DNA of 64,000 nucleotides from Prosthecodimorpha staleyi (lineage in GTDB: Bacteria > Pseudomonadota > Alphaproteobacteria > Rhizobiales > Ancalomicrobiaceae). Under the pieces are notes generated by a model. That model was not told where the DNA came from, did not search any database, and saw only the letters and a program-made list of their open reading frames with translations. How positions within the stretch are numbered: position 1 is the stretch's first letter; the number at the start of each line of letters is the position of its first letter. The stretch spans positions 194,122 to 258,121 of the forward strand of contig NZ_JAHHZF010000010.1 in NCBI RefSeq assembly GCF_018729455.1, given 5' to 3'. The translations under genes were made by a program, and so were the position numbers. This document shows positions 1 through 8,789 of this stretch, piece after piece.

Positions 1-462
1 ATGAACTATCACAAACTCATGGGCGATTTCAGCCGATTGGCCGGCCTCGACGATGTGGAGTTCGAGGACGCCGGCGGCTATTTCGAGATCGGCGGCCAGC
101 CGCTGTTTCTGGCGCACGAGGCGGCCTTCGGGCGCATCACCCTGTCGGCGCCGGTCGCCACGCTCAAGGCGTCGGAGAGCGATCTGGCGGGGCGCCTGCT
201 CGAGCTCAATCTGATGCTGATGCGCAGCGGCGGCTACGCGTTCGGCTACGACCCGGAGACCGCGACCTGCCTGCTGGTCGCCAGCCATCCGATCGCCGCG
301 CTCGACGCCGCCGGGCTCGACGCGGCGATCAGCGCGATCGTCGCCAAGACCGAAGCCGCCCGGGGGCTCGTCCTGCTCGGGCTCGAACTCGACGACGTGG
401 CCGATGCCAAGGCGCTGAACGACCTGATGTCCCGACAGGAAACGACGCTCATCCGCGCTTGA
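1..462 (+). CDS. CesT-like type III secretion chaperone family protein
   Basis: A 153-residue acidic cytosolic protein with no signal peptide or membrane segment. The layout resembles the CesT/Tir-chaperone fold: an N-terminal helix, strands around residues 25-50, a leucine-rich helix with the segment LLELNLMLMRSGG near residues 66-78, strands ending in CLLVASHP, and a final long helix. Family members are dimers that hold a secreted or sticky partner unfolded. The gene sits 14 bases upstream of an unknown gene on the same strand, as chaperone-substrate pairs do. The ATG is the first base of the window, so a ribosome binding site cannot be seen and the true start could lie upstream. The family call rests on pattern recognition only; no secretion apparatus gene is visible nearby. 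Confidence 0.55.
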   Translation: MNYHKLMGDFSRLAGLDDVEFEDAGGYFEIGGQPLFLAHEAAFGRITLSAPVATLKASESDLAGRLLELNLMLMRSGGYAFGYDPETATCLLVASHPIAALDAAGLDAAISAIVAKTEAARGLVLLGLELDDVADAKALNDLMSRQETTLIRA

Positions 463-476
463 ACGGGAGACAGGCC

Positions 477-1295
477 ATGGCTTCGATTCTCAACACCCCC
501 AGCATGGCGCAGCTGAAGCAGGTGATCAGCACCTCGCAGGACAGCAGCTTCGTGACGAAGTCCGGCGGGACGCTGACCAAGCCGGACTTCGCGCTTGGCT
601 ATACGACGAAGCGCGAGGAGGTCGCCTACAGGAAGCTGTCGGACACGCCGACAGTCAAGTCGCGCGGCGGCGTCGAATTCGGCAAGAAGTCCGGCGTCAC
701 GATGGAGACCGTGGTCGCGCTGAGCATGCGCTTCAACACCGGTGCGGCCGAATTCGGCAAATCCCTCCTCAAGGAAAAGCTGATGGATCTTCGGACCAAC
801 GGCACCAGCGAATTGGCCCAGCGTCTCTCCCATCTGTCGGAATCCGAGATCGACGAAATGGTCATGACCTTCGCCAACGACAAACCCGAACTGTTCCTCG
901 GCGTCGGGGGCTCGGCGGCCGAGATGCTGTCGAAGGTCGCCGTCAAGACCAAGCACGGCGAGGGCATCGTGCCCCTGAAAAGCCTGGAGACCGATGAGAA
1001 TCGGGGCGTCGTCAAGGGCGTCCAGCGGGTCACGATCGGCGACCTCAAGGACGTCATCGGGGTCATCGACCGGACCATGAACGCGTCGATCGAAAACCAG
1101 CTGCCCGGCTTCGCCACCAAGTGGCTCGACAAGCACGACGAGGCCAATCTGCGCCTCAGCCCCGGCAAGGCCGACGAACTCCTGTCGAATCTCGACCGCC
1201 TGTGCGGGATCGAGCGGGACCCGATCGCCTCGCTGCGCCTGTCCAACCACCAGGCCCAGGACCTGCTGTCGACCCTCGACCGGATCGGCAGCTGA
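477..1295 (+). CDS. Hypothetical protein, candidate client of the upstream chaperone
   Basis: A 272-residue protein that I do not recognise. The ATG was chosen because GGGAGA lies six bases before it; an in-frame TTG 18 bases upstream overlaps the previous stop and is less likely. The N-terminus (MASILNTPSM, then a Ser/Thr-rich stretch to about residue 35) is polar and probably flexible, and the rest is predicted helical and charged with one cysteine. No membrane segment or classical signal peptide is present. The tight coupling to a CesT-like gene suggests this may be the protein it escorts, possibly a secreted effector, but that is inference from position alone. It converges on coaA, 27 bases away. 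Confidence 0.6.
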   Translation: MASILNTPSMAQLKQVISTSQDSSFVTKSGGTLTKPDFALGYTTKREEVAYRKLSDTPTVKSRGGVEFGKKSGVTMETVVALSMRFNTGAAEFGKSLLKEKLMDLRTNGTSELAQRLSHLSESEIDEMVMTFANDKPELFLGVGGSAAEMLSKVAVKTKHGEGIVPLKSLETDENRGVVKGVQRVTIGDLKDVIGVIDRTMNASIENQLPGFATKWLDKHDEANLRLSPGKADELLSNLDRLCGIERDPIASLRLSNHQAQDLLSTLDRIGS

Positions 1296-1322
1296 CCGAC
1301 CGGCCGCCTGACCGGCCGCGCC

Positions 1323-2342
1323 TCAGAGCTTCCGCAGTCGAACCTGTTCGATCCGGTGGCTCTTGCCCTTATACAGAATGAGATGGGCGCGCGGCCGGGT
1401 CGGGAAGATGGTTTCGCGCAGGTTGACGAGGTTGATGTTGTTCCAGAGATCGTTGGCGATGGTCAGCGCCTCGTCGGTCGAGATCTTGGAATAGCGGTGG
1501 AAATAGCTTTGTGGATCGCGGAAGGCGGTCTCGCGCAGGCTCATGAACCGCTCGACATACCATTGGTGCAGGAGCGGTTCCTCGCTGTCGAGATAGATCG
1601 AGAAGTCGAAGAAGTCCGAGACGAACGGCACGGCGTTGCCGTCGCGCGGCAGCTTGGTGGTCTGCAGGACGTTGAGGCCTTCGAGGATCAGGATGTCGGG
1701 CCGGTCGATCGTGACCTTCCCGCCGGGCACCACGTCGTAGACCAGATGCGAATAGACCGGCGCCTCGACATGGGCCTTGCCGGCCTTGATGTCGGACAGG
1801 AACTTCAGCAGAGCCGGGATGTCGTAGCTCTCCGGGAAGCCCTTGCGGCGCATCAGGCCTTCGCGCTCCAGCACCGCATTCGGGTAGAGAAACCCGTCCG
1901 TGGTGATCAGGTCGACCTTCGGGCTCGAGGCCCAGCGCGACATCAGCGCCCTGAGGACGCGCGCGGTGGTCGACTTGCCGGCCGCCACCGAGCCGGCCAG
2001 GCCGATCACGAACGGCACCTTGCCGTCGCGCACGCCGAGGAAGCGGCTGGTGACGTGGAACAGGTTCTGGGTCGCCTCGACATACATGGAGAGGAGGCGC
2101 GACAGCGGCAGATAGATGTCGACGACCTCGTCCAGCTGGATCGGGTCGTTGAGCGAGCGGAGCCGGGCGAGATCCTCCGCCGTCAGCGTCAGCGGGGTTT
2201 CGCCGCGGAGGTTGGACCACTCGGCGCGGTCGAACGTCCGGTATGGCGTCGCCTCGGACCCGCGAAGACGGGCGATGGCTTCCGGCGACAGCATCGGTGC
2301 CGGAATGTCTTGTGCAACTGCGATCGTCGAGCCTCGGTCCAC
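1323..2342 (-). CDS. coaA: Type I pantothenate kinase
   Basis: Phosphorylates pantothenate with ATP, the first and usually rate-limiting step of coenzyme A synthesis, in the cytosol. The sequence aligns along its length with E. coli CoaA: PYRTF near residue 33, [10 protein letters not shown], the P-loop GSVAAGKST near residues 117-125, [38 protein letters not shown] and the terminal [11 protein letters not shown]. The GTG start was chosen because AAAGGGAG precedes it by about eight bases, giving 339 residues; a downstream ATG at 2294 would give 323, closer to the family norm, but lacks a ribosome site. It follows hisE on the same strand, a common gene order in Hyphomicrobiales. Confidence 0.95.
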   Translation of the reverse strand: MDRGSTIAVAQDIPAPMLSPEAIARLRGSEATPYRTFDRAEWSNLRGETPLTLTAEDLARLRSLNDPIQLDEVVDIYLPLSRLLSMYVEATQNLFHVTSRFLGVRDGKVPFVIGLAGSVAAGKSTTARVLRALMSRWASSPKVDLITTDGFLYPNAVLEREGLMRRKGFPESYDIPALLKFLSDIKAGKAHVEAPVYSHLVYDVVPGGKVTIDRPDILILEGLNVLQTTKLPRDGNAVPFVSDFFDFSIYLDSEEPLLHQWYVERFMSLRETAFRDPQSYFHRYSKISTDEALTIANDLWNNINLVNLRETIFPTRPRAHLILYKGKSHRIEQVRLRKL

Positions 2343-2508
2343 GTCCGATGCTCCCTTTCGTCGACCGGCCGCGCCGTCGCCGGCGGACCCCCTGCCCCTG
2401 ACGGCCTGCAAGGCCTGCCGCCGCACCCGATCCGGACGATCGCCCGAAGGACATCGTCCGGTCCGCTTCGACCGGCGGACGCCGGCCGCGACACCCCGTC
2501 CGGCGGTC

Positions 2509-2832
2509 TCACTCCGCGGGCCGGGACGCCTTTTCCTCAAGCCCGGTTCTCACCGTGCGGCTTTCCAGTTCGGCATAGACCTCCGCGAGCGGTACCTCCG
2601 CCGCGCGGAGCACCACCAGCAGATGAAACAGCACGTCGGCGGATTCCTTGACCAGTTCGATCCGGTCCCCCGACACCGCCGCCAGAGCGGCTTCGACGCC
2701 CTCCTCGCCGAGCTTCTTGGCGCATTTCGCCATGCCCTTATCGAGAAGCTTGCGCGTGTAGGATCCGGGATCGCCCGATCCGGCCCGTACGGCAATGATG
2801 GTTTCCAACGCGTCGAGGGTAAAGCCGGACAT
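2509..2832 (-). CDS. hisE: Phosphoribosyl-ATP pyrophosphatase
   Basis: Hydrolyses phosphoribosyl-ATP to phosphoribosyl-AMP and pyrophosphate, the second step of histidine synthesis. The 107 residues match the all-alpha NTP pyrophosphatase fold of His[11 protein letters not shown], then [14 protein letters not shown] and [16 protein letters not shown], which carry the acidic residues that bind magnesium (EExxE and ExxD). The ATG has GGAG ten bases upstream. It lies 59 bases behind hisF on the same strand and is probably cotranscribed with hisF and coaA. HisE is a stand-alone protein here; no fused HisI domain is present. Confidence 0.95.
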   Translation of the reverse strand: MSGFTLDALETIIAVRAGSGDPGSYTRKLLDKGMAKCAKKLGEEGVEAALAAVSGDRIELVKESADVLFHLLVVLRAAEVPLAEVYAELESRTVRTGLEEKASRPAE

Positions 2833-2891
2833 TCGGACTAGTCTCCGGGCGCCAAAACCGCCCTTGCTGCCGCTTCTTAAGCGTTTCGCCG

Positions 2892-3668
2892 TCAGGAGTC
2901 GAGTCGCATTGGTATACCAGATGCCAGCATATGTTCCTTGGCCTGCCGGATGGTGTAGGTGCCGAAATGGAAGATCGAGGCGGCCAGCACCGCGCTGGCA
3001 TGGCCTTCCCGGATGCCCTCGACCAGATGGTCGAGCGTGCCGACCCCGCCGGACGCGATCACCGGTACCGACACCGCATCGGCCACAGCGCGGGTCAGTT
3101 CCAGGTCGAAGCCGGCCTTGGTGCCGTCCCGGTCCATCGAGGTGAGCAGCAATTCGCCGGCACCGAGACCGACCACTTCGCGCGCATAGCCGATCGCGTC
3201 GATGCCGGTGCGGTTGCGCCCGCCATGGGTGAAGACCTCCCATTTCGGCGGCGCGCCCGGCTCGGAAACGCGCTTGGCATCGATGGCGATGACGACCGAC
3301 TGGCCGCCGACCTTGCGCACTGCGTCGGCGACGAACTGGCGGTCCTTCACGGCGGCCGAGTTGATCGACACCTTGTCGGCGCCCGCCTCCATCAGGTTGC
3401 GGATGTCGTCGAGTGTGCGGATGCCGCCGCCGACCGTGACCGGCATGAAGCAGACCTCGGCAGTGCGGCGCACCACGTCGAGGATGATGCCGCGATTCTC
3501 GTGGCTCGCCGTGATGTCGAGGAAGCAGAGTTCGTCCGCGCCGGCGGCGTCGTAGGCTTCCGCCGCCTGGACCGGATCGCCGGCATCGACCAGGTCGACG
3601 AAGTTGACGCCCTTGACCACCCGACCGTCCTTGACGTCGAGACAGGGAATGACGCGGGCTTTCAGCAT
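2892..3668 (-). CDS. hisF: Imidazole glycerol phosphate synthase, cyclase subunit
   Basis: Together with the glutaminase HisH, converts PRFAR and ammonia into imidazole glycerol phosphate and AICAR. At 258 residues it has the normal length of this beta/alpha-barrel. The two catalytic aspartates are in place: Asp11 in PCLDVKDG and Asp130 in VIAIDAKR. Other signatures are the phosphate loops [11 protein letters not shown] and [11 protein letters not shown] and the C-terminal [14 protein letters not shown]. hisA and hisH, often just upstream in relatives, are not here; the gene upstream encodes an unknown small protein. Transcription probably continues into hisE and coaA. Confidence 0.97.
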   Translation of the reverse strand: MLKARVIPCLDVKDGRVVKGVNFVDLVDAGDPVQAAEAYDAAGADELCFLDITASHENRGIILDVVRRTAEVCFMPVTVGGGIRTLDDIRNLMEAGADKVSINSAAVKDRQFVADAVRKVGGQSVVIAIDAKRVSEPGAPPKWEVFTHGGRNRTGIDAIGYAREVVGLGAGELLLTSMDRDGTKAGFDLELTRAVADAVSVPVIASGGVGTLDHLVEGIREGHASAVLAASIFHFGTYTIRQAKEHMLASGIPMRLDS

Positions 3669-3779
3669 GGCGGGTCCGTCGGCAGGTCGGGTCGCCGGAC
3701 GCGACCGCCCGGCCCCCGTGTCCTATACGACGCCGGCTCCGGAGGCCAGAGCACCGCTTCCGATCAGGCGGCCATCATT

Positions 3780-4115
3780 TCAGGCGGCGGGCGCCGTGAT
3801 CCGGTCGGCGTGCTTGGTCGGCCCCGACGGACCGCTGGAGGCGAAGAACCGTGTCGCACTGGCCTCGGGCTCGGCGAAGACGGCCAGTCTGTCGGCCAGC
3901 GCCGCCCGGCCTTCGGCCCCGCCGTGGAAGCGCAGGATGCGGGCCTGTCCGTCCGGCGCATAGCCGAGGACGGCGACGGCGGGGTGATCGGTCGCCGACA
4001 GGGCGGCGACCATTTCGGCATCCTCGCGCTCCAGGAACCAGAAGGAGAGCGGTGCGGGGCGGGTGGGCTCTTCGGGGCGGCTGATCAGGAGAACGCGGAA
4101 CCGGTGGTCGCGCAC
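3780..4115 (-). CDS. Small hypothetical protein
   Basis: A 111-residue soluble protein of unknown function. The GTG start was chosen for the GAGGAAG sequence seven to eight bases upstream; the open frame extends much further upstream but with composition typical of non-coding GC-rich DNA. Visible features are a beta-like N-terminal strand (HRFRVLLIS), the segment SFWFLEREDAEMVAAL and a C-terminal Ser/Gly/Pro tail. It lies upstream of hisF on the same strand with a 111-base gap, so it may have its own promoter or head the his operon. No homologue is recognised. Confidence 0.45.
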   Translation of the reverse strand: MRDHRFRVLLISRPEEPTRPAPLSFWFLEREDAEMVAALSATDHPAVAVLGYAPDGQARILRFHGGAEGRAALADRLAVFAEPEASATRFFASSGPSGPTKHADRITAPAA

Positions 4116-4551
4116 GTCGGTCTTCCTCTGCTCGCGGCACGGGCCTCGAATGCCCGTCTGCCTATGCGATTCCCATGACGGCGGCATGAAGCCCGCTCGG
4201 CGGCCTGAAGCCGCTCGGCGGCCTGAAGCCCGCTCGGCCCCCGCCACCGCCGCTCCCCCAACGCGCGCACTGCCGGGGTGGTTCCGACACCTTCGGGCGG
4301 AAGAGACCCGGTTCGGCAACGATCGGTCAGCACATGCGGCGAAACCGGGGCGAAGCGGTCGGCCGGGCGCGGGATCGTGACCATGGCGAGGCAGACGCGA
4401 CCGCTCGGCACATGCCTCATCTGTCGACTCGTGTGTTTTACTCATCGGCGAAATGGTCGAGAAATGTCTCTCGGTTACCTTGTTGTACGATTCCAGCGCC
4501 GCCGGCCCTTTCAGACAAGGCCAGGGCGCCAAGCGCCTCTCCAGGACCCCC
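4116..4551. other. Intergenic region with short tandem repeat
   Basis: Divergent spacer between the small gene and the exporter. It holds a near-perfect tandem repeat of an 18-19 base unit (AAGCCCGCTCGGCGGCCTG) in two full copies and a partial third at 4189-4237. No convincing reading frame or RNA gene is seen. The promoters of both flanking genes should lie here, but no clear -35/-10 pair stands out. Confidence 0.5.
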
Positions 4552-5559
4552 ATGAGCCCCCCGCCTGCCGCCGCCGCGACCCTAGCCGATCTCGAATCCG
4601 GGATCGGCCTGGTCGCCCGTCCCGCCCGGATACCGCCGCGTCCCGCCGCCGCACCGGCTGCCCCCGTCGCGACGGCACCGCGCGAGCGGGCGTTGTTCGG
4701 GATCGGGCTGATCATACTGTCGACAGTTTTCTTCTCGTCGACGGACGTGATCGCCAAGATGCTGACGGCCCAGATGCCGGCGATCGAGGTCGCCTGGATC
4801 CGCTATGCGGTCTTCGTCGCGATCGTGCTGCCCTATGCGGTCGCGGTGCGCGGCACCGGCGCCCTCTCCACAGCGCGGCCGGGCCTGCAGATCCTGCGCG
4901 CGCTCGGCATGGTCGGGTCCTCGGTGCTGTTCATCGGCGGCCTGCGTTATCTCCAGGTCGCAGACGCGACGGCGACCAACTTCATCGCCCCGGTCTTCAT
5001 CACCGCCCTGTCGGTGATCCTGCTGCGCGAGAAGGTCGGCATCCGCCGCTGGATCGCGACCGCGGTCGGCCTGATCGGCGTCCTGATCGTGATCCGGCCC
5101 GGGCCGGACGTGTTCCAGTCCGCCGCGCTGATGCCGGCCGGCGCCGCCCTGGTCTGGGCCTTCGCGGCGATCGCGACCCGCATCATGGCCGGCTCGGAAC
5201 GGCCGGAGACGACGCTGGTCTGGTCGGCGGGGGTCGGCTTCCTGGCGCTGAGCGCCGCCGTGCCCTTCGTCTGGGTGACGCCGACCCAGTCGCAGATCGA
5301 ACTCGGCATCCTGATCGGGATCGGTTCGACCATCGGCCACGGCATCCTGGTGATCGCCTTCCGGCACGCCTCCGCGTCCGTGCTGGCGCCGTTCAGCTAC
5401 ACGCAGCTGATCTGGGCCTCGATCTTCGGCTTCATGGCCTTCGGCGCGCTGCCGACCGCCTGGACCCTGATCGGCGGCGCGATCGTGGCGGCGAGCGGCC
5501 TTTACATCGCCCATCGCGAGCATATCCGCGCCCGGGACGCCCGCCGGGCGGTGGCCTGA
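4552..5559 (+). CDS. EamA/DMT-family transporter
   Basis: An inner-membrane protein of 335 residues with about ten transmembrane helices arranged as two EamA repeats, preceded by a proline/alanine-rich cytosolic tail of some 45 residues. The first repeat begins at LFGIGLIILSTVFFSSTDV; the second ends with the typical FGALPTAWTLIGGAIVAASG. DMT exporters of this type move metabolites such as amino acids or purines, but the substrate cannot be read from sequence. The ATG was chosen as the start closest to the domain; an upstream in-frame ATG at 4453 is possible. A strong terminator follows. Confidence 0.85.
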   Translation: MSPPPAAAATLADLESGIGLVARPARIPPRPAAAPAAPVATAPRERALFGIGLIILSTVFFSSTDVIAKMLTAQMPAIEVAWIRYAVFVAIVLPYAVAVRGTGALSTARPGLQILRALGMVGSSVLFIGGLRYLQVADATATNFIAPVFITALSVILLREKVGIRRWIATAVGLIGVLIVIRPGPDVFQSAALMPAGAALVWAFAAIATRIMAGSERPETTLVWSAGVGFLALSAAVPFVWVTPTQSQIELGILIGIGSTIGHGILVIAFRHASASVLAPFSYTQLIWASIFGFMAFGALPTAWTLIGGAIVAASGLYIAHREHIRARDARRAVA

Positions 5560-5589
5560 CCGAGCCTTTTGCCGAGATCCGACGGATGC

Positions 5590-5622
5590 GCCGGCCGGAC
5601 CCGTTCCGGCCGGCTTTCGTTT
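5590..5622 (+). terminator. Rho-independent terminator after the DMT exporter
   Basis: A perfect 10-base-pair stem (GCCGGCCGGA / TCCGGCCGGC) with a five-base loop CCCGT, followed by TTTCGTTT. It separates the exporter gene from the convergent paa operon. The stem also works on the other strand, though without the T-tract. Confidence 0.85.
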
Positions 5623-5677
5623 GGCGCGCCGCTTCCCGCCGGGGGTCGGGGACCCCGGACCCGGCGCGCGGTTCGGA

Positions 5678-6763
5678 TCACATGGCGTCGTAGTCGATCA
5701 CCACATGCGGGCTGGTCGGGTGCGACTGGCAGGTCAGCACGAAGCCGGCCTGCAGTTCCCAGGGTTCGAGCGACCAGTTCGCATCCATCTCGACCGCGCC
5801 CTCGAGCACCTTGGCCCGGCAGGTGCAGCACATGCCGCCCTTGCACGAATAGGGCGCCTCCAGCCCGGCGCGCCGTGCCGCGTCGATCAGCGTCTCGCCG
5901 GCCGCGACCTCGATCCGGGTGCGCCGGCCGTCGAGCCGGATCTCCGCCGTCGCCGCGCCGCCGGCCGCAACCGCCTCGGCGTCGGACCCGACCCGGGTCG
6001 CCACCGGCCGGGCATCGGCCGCCGGGGTGAACAGTTCGACATGGATGCGGTCATGGGCGAGGCCGAGCCCTTCGAGCGTGGTGCGCGCCGCCTCGACCAT
6101 GTCCTGCGGGCCGCACAGGAAGGCGAGATCGACATGCCCGTCCGGACAGGCGCGCCGCACGATGGTGGCAAGCTTGTCGGCATCGATGCGGCCCGACAGC
6201 AGCGGCACGTCCGCGCTCTCGCGGGTCAGCACATGGAACACCGTCAGCCGGTCGAGATGGCGGTCCTTCAGGTCCTCGATCTCGCCGCGGTAGATGATGT
6301 CGGCCGAGGTCCGGTTGCCGTCGACCAGCACGAAGCGGCTCTTCGGCTCGCGCGCCAGCACCGACTTCATCAAGGACAGGATCGGCGTGATGCCCGAGCC
6401 GGCCGCGACCGCCAGATAGGTGCGCTCGGCCTCGGCCTCCAGCGGCACCGTGAAGCGGCCGGACGGCGTCATCACGTCGAGCCGGTCGCCCGGCTTCAGA
6501 GCCGCGCAGGCGAAGCCCGAAAAGCGGCCGCCCTCGACCTTCTTGACCGCGACGCGGATGTCGCCGTCGTCGAGCCCGGACGAGATCGAATAGGAGCGCC
6601 GCACCTCCTCGCCGTCGATCTCGGTCCTGAGCGTCAGATACTGGCCGGGCGAGAAGCGATAGGCCTCATCGAGATCGGCCGGCACCTCGAACAGGATCGA
6701 CACCGCATCGCGGGTCTCCGGGCGGACATCCTTGACGGTGAGCGTGTGGAAGCGCGGGATCAT
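5678..6763 (-). CDS. paaE: Phenylacetyl-CoA epoxidase, reductase subunit PaaE
   Basis: Passes electrons from NADPH through FAD and a 2Fe-2S cluster to the PaaA diiron oxygenase. The 361 residues show the ferredoxin-NADP reductase layout: flavin motif RSYS at residues 56-59, nucleotide loop AGSGITPILS at 121-130, then a C-terminal plant-type ferredoxin with cysteines at 307, 312, 315 and 345. Length matches E. coli PaaE. The long open frame upstream of this ATG is repeat-rich non-coding sequence. It is the last gene of paaABCDE and, unlike the other pairs, is separated from paaD by about 140 bases that hold a palindromic repeat array. Confidence 0.95.
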   Translation of the reverse strand: MIPRFHTLTVKDVRPETRDAVSILFEVPADLDEAYRFSPGQYLTLRTEIDGEEVRRSYSISSGLDDGDIRVAVKKVEGGRFSGFACAALKPGDRLDVMTPSGRFTVPLEAEAERTYLAVAAGSGITPILSLMKSVLAREPKSRFVLVDGNRTSADIIYRGEIEDLKDRHLDRLTVFHVLTRESADVPLLSGRIDADKLATIVRRACPDGHVDLAFLCGPQDMVEAARTTLEGLGLAHDRIHVELFTPAADARPVATRVGSDAEAVAAGGAATAEIRLDGRRTRIEVAAGETLIDAARRAGLEAPYSCKGGMCCTCRAKVLEGAVEMDANWSLEPWELQAGFVLTCQSHPTSPHVVIDYDAM

Positions 6764-6825
6764 CGAAGACCTCAAGGGGTGGCGGCGGCGTGACGCGTGT
6801 GCGGAAAGCGGGACCGGGGCGTGGC

Positions 6826-6905
6826 GCCCGGCGGGCAGTCGCCCGCTGGCGGGCAATGGCCCGCGGGCGGGCGAAAGCCCGCGGGCGGGTGCCGGCCCGG
6901 GCGGC
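6826..6905. repeat. Tandem palindromic repeats between paaD and paaE
   Basis: Five imperfect copies of GCCCGC-NN-GCGGGC-type palindromes. Three full copies start at 6841, 6859 and 6877 with an exact 18-base period and differ mainly in the last four bases; degenerate copies flank them. In mRNA each unit can fold into a small hairpin. The array fills the space between the paaD stop and the paaE leader. Confidence 0.8.
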
Positions 6906-7472
6906 TCAGATGCATTTGAAATAGTCGAACGGTTCCCGGCAGGCGCGGCAGCGGTAGAGCGCCTTGCAGGCCGTCGAGCCGAATTCGGAGATGCGCTCGG
7001 TCTCCGGCGAGCCGCAGTGCGGGCAGGCAACGGCCGTCTCGCCGAACAGGGCCCGCCGTCCGCCGGCGCGGCCGACCGGCGGCGCGATGCCGTAGCCGGC
7101 AAGCGCCCGGCGGCCGGCCTCGGTCATCAGGTCGGTCGACCAGGCCGGCGACAGCACGGTCGTCACCCTGGCGCCCGGAAAGCCGGCCGCATCGAGCGCG
7201 GTCTCGATCTCGACCGCGATCATGTTCATGGCCGGGCAGCCCGAATAGGTCGGCGTGATCACCGCCTCGACCCGGCCGGCCTCATCGAAGCGGATGTCGC
7301 GCAGCACGCCCAGATCGGCGATCGACAGCACCGGGATCTCCGGATCGACCACGCCGGCGGCGGCCGCCCAGGCGCGCGCGCGGCGCTCGTCCGCGGCGGC
7401 ACCGGCGACGCCGGCCGGAACCGCGGGGGAGACCGGCGCGGCCGCCTCGGTGGAGGAAATGGCGGGTTCCAT
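6906..7472 (-). CDS. paaD: Phenylacetate pathway protein PaaD (MIP18/DUF59 family)
   Basis: Required for maturation of the phenylacetyl-CoA epoxidase, probably for iron-sulfur cluster assembly. After an alanine-rich N-terminal tail of about 30 residues comes the DUF59 domain (VVDPEIPVLSIADLGVLRDI, then TPTYSGCPAMNMI with the conserved cysteine), followed by a C-terminal zinc-binding region with CPHC and CRAC pairs and a final FKCI. The 188 residues fit PaaD (paaJ) of other alphaproteobacteria. It lies 13 bases after paaC on the same strand. Confidence 0.93.
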   Translation of the reverse strand: MEPAISSTEAAAPVSPAVPAGVAGAAADERRARAWAAAAGVVDPEIPVLSIADLGVLRDIRFDEAGRVEAVITPTYSGCPAMNMIAVEIETALDAAGFPGARVTTVLSPAWSTDLMTEAGRRALAGYGIAPPVGRAGGRRALFGETAVACPHCGSPETERISEFGSTACKALYRCRACREPFDYFKCI

Positions 7473-7485
7473 GGCGACCTCCGCC

Positions 7486-8238
7486 CTACCAGGTGGCGCC
7501 CGGATGGGCCCGGGCGAGCGACTGCATGACGGCCAGCATCGAGCCGAGATGCTCGGTATGGACGCCGCGGCGGCCGCCGGTCTGCATCCAGCCGTCGCGC
7601 GGCCGGTCGAGCGTGGCTTCCTCCAGAATGGTGTCGACGGTCCGCGACCATTCGGCCTTCAGCGCCGCCCGGTCGACCGCGATGCCGGCCTCGGCCAGCG
7701 CGCGCTCATCATCGGGCATCTCGAACATCTCGCCGGTCCAGGGCCAGAGCTCGTCCAGCGCGGCGATCGAGCGCCGGCGGCTCTCGTCGGTGCCGTCGCC
7801 GAGGCGGACCAGCCATTCGGCAGCATGGCGCAGATGGTAGGAGACCTCCTTCTCGGCCTTGGCGGCGATGGCGGCGAGCGTCGCGTCGCGCGAGGCGGTC
7901 AGGGCGGTCCAGTAGGGCAGCATGAAGGCCGAGACCAGCGCCTGGCGCACGACCGTGAAGGCGAAGTCGCCGTTCGGCAGCTCGTTGACCAGCAGGTTGC
8001 CGAAGGCCGCCTCGTCGCGGAAATAGGCGAGATCGTCCTCGCTGCGGCCGCGGCCTTCGACCTCCCCGGCATAGCTGTAGAGCACGCGGGCCTGGCCGAT
8101 TAGGTCGAGGGCGATGTTGGCCAGCGCCATCTCCTCTTCCAGAGTCGGTGCCCGGCTGGTCCATTCCGAAAGCCGGTGACCGAGCACCAGGGCATCGTCG
8201 GCGAGGCGGAGCGTGTAGGCGAAAAGCGGCGTCGACAT
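7486..8238 (-). CDS. paaC: Phenylacetyl-CoA epoxidase, structural subunit PaaC
   Basis: Ferritin-like partner of the catalytic subunit PaaA in the phenylacetyl-CoA 1,2-epoxidase. It is helical throughout (250 residues), with the family signatures ALANIALDLIGQAR, DEAAFGNLLVNELPNGDFA, KAEKEVSYHLRHA and a C-terminal HTEHLGSMLAVMQSLARAHPG. PaaC has lost the iron-binding site in this family and acts structurally. Start at ATG 8238. It precedes paaD with 13 bases between them; about 200 bases separate it from paaB upstream. Confidence 0.95.
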   Translation of the reverse strand: MSTPLFAYTLRLADDALVLGHRLSEWTSRAPTLEEEMALANIALDLIGQARVLYSYAGEVEGRGRSEDDLAYFRDEAAFGNLLVNELPNGDFAFTVVRQALVSAFMLPYWTALTASRDATLAAIAAKAEKEVSYHLRHAAEWLVRLGDGTDESRRRSIAALDELWPWTGEMFEMPDDERALAEAGIAVDRAALKAEWSRTVDTILEEATLDRPRDGWMQTGGRRGVHTEHLGSMLAVMQSLARAHPGATW

Positions 8239-8443
8239 GGTTCGTCCCTGCCTTCGGCGAACGGATGGAAAGCGCGTGTTCGGCTACGTCCCGCCCACGG
8301 CGCGCCGGCACGATGCCGACGGCAGGGCGCTGGCCGGCCATATGACGGCCGGGCGCAGAGACCGGGTCGGAACGCCGGACGGGTCCGGGCCGGGACGCGC
8401 GATGCGGTACGGCGCCGGCCTCAAGGCCGGGGCCGCGGCCCGG

Positions 8444-8731
8444 TCACATATGCCCGACTTCCTCGGGGATCTCGTAGAAGGTCGGGTGCCGGTAGACCTT
8501 GGAGGCGGTCGGCTCGAACAGCATGTCCTTGTCGGCCGGATCGGAGGCGACGATCGCCGCCGACGGCACGACCCAGATCGAGAGCCCCTCGCCGCGGCGG
8601 GTATAGACGTCGCGCGCGGCGATCAGCGCCATCTCGGCGTCGGGCGCATGGATCGAGCCGCAATGCTGGTGGGCGAGCCCGTTGCGGGAGCGGATGAACA
8701 CCTCCCAGAGCGGCATCTTCTTCTCGGTCAT
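8444..8731 (-). CDS. paaB: Phenylacetyl-CoA epoxidase subunit PaaB
   Basis: Small subunit that bridges PaaAC heterodimers. It aligns along its length with E. coli PaaB (both 95 residues): PLWEVFIRSRNGLAHQH, ARDVYTRRGEGLSIWVV, ASKVYRHPTFYEIP and the terminal GHM. Two ATGs compete. The first, at 8737, is only two bases from GGAGG, while the second, at 8731, has the normal eight-base spacing and gives the family length, so the second is preferred. It lies 58 bases downstream of paaA. Confidence 0.94.
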   Translation of the reverse strand: MTEKKMPLWEVFIRSRNGLAHQHCGSIHAPDAEMALIAARDVYTRRGEGLSIWVVPSAAIVASDPADKDMLFEPTASKVYRHPTFYEIPEEVGHM

Positions 8732-8789
8732 CGTCATGTCCTCCCGGCCGTCTGGCGCGGCTTTTCGAATGCAGATCGGGTGATCGGGA

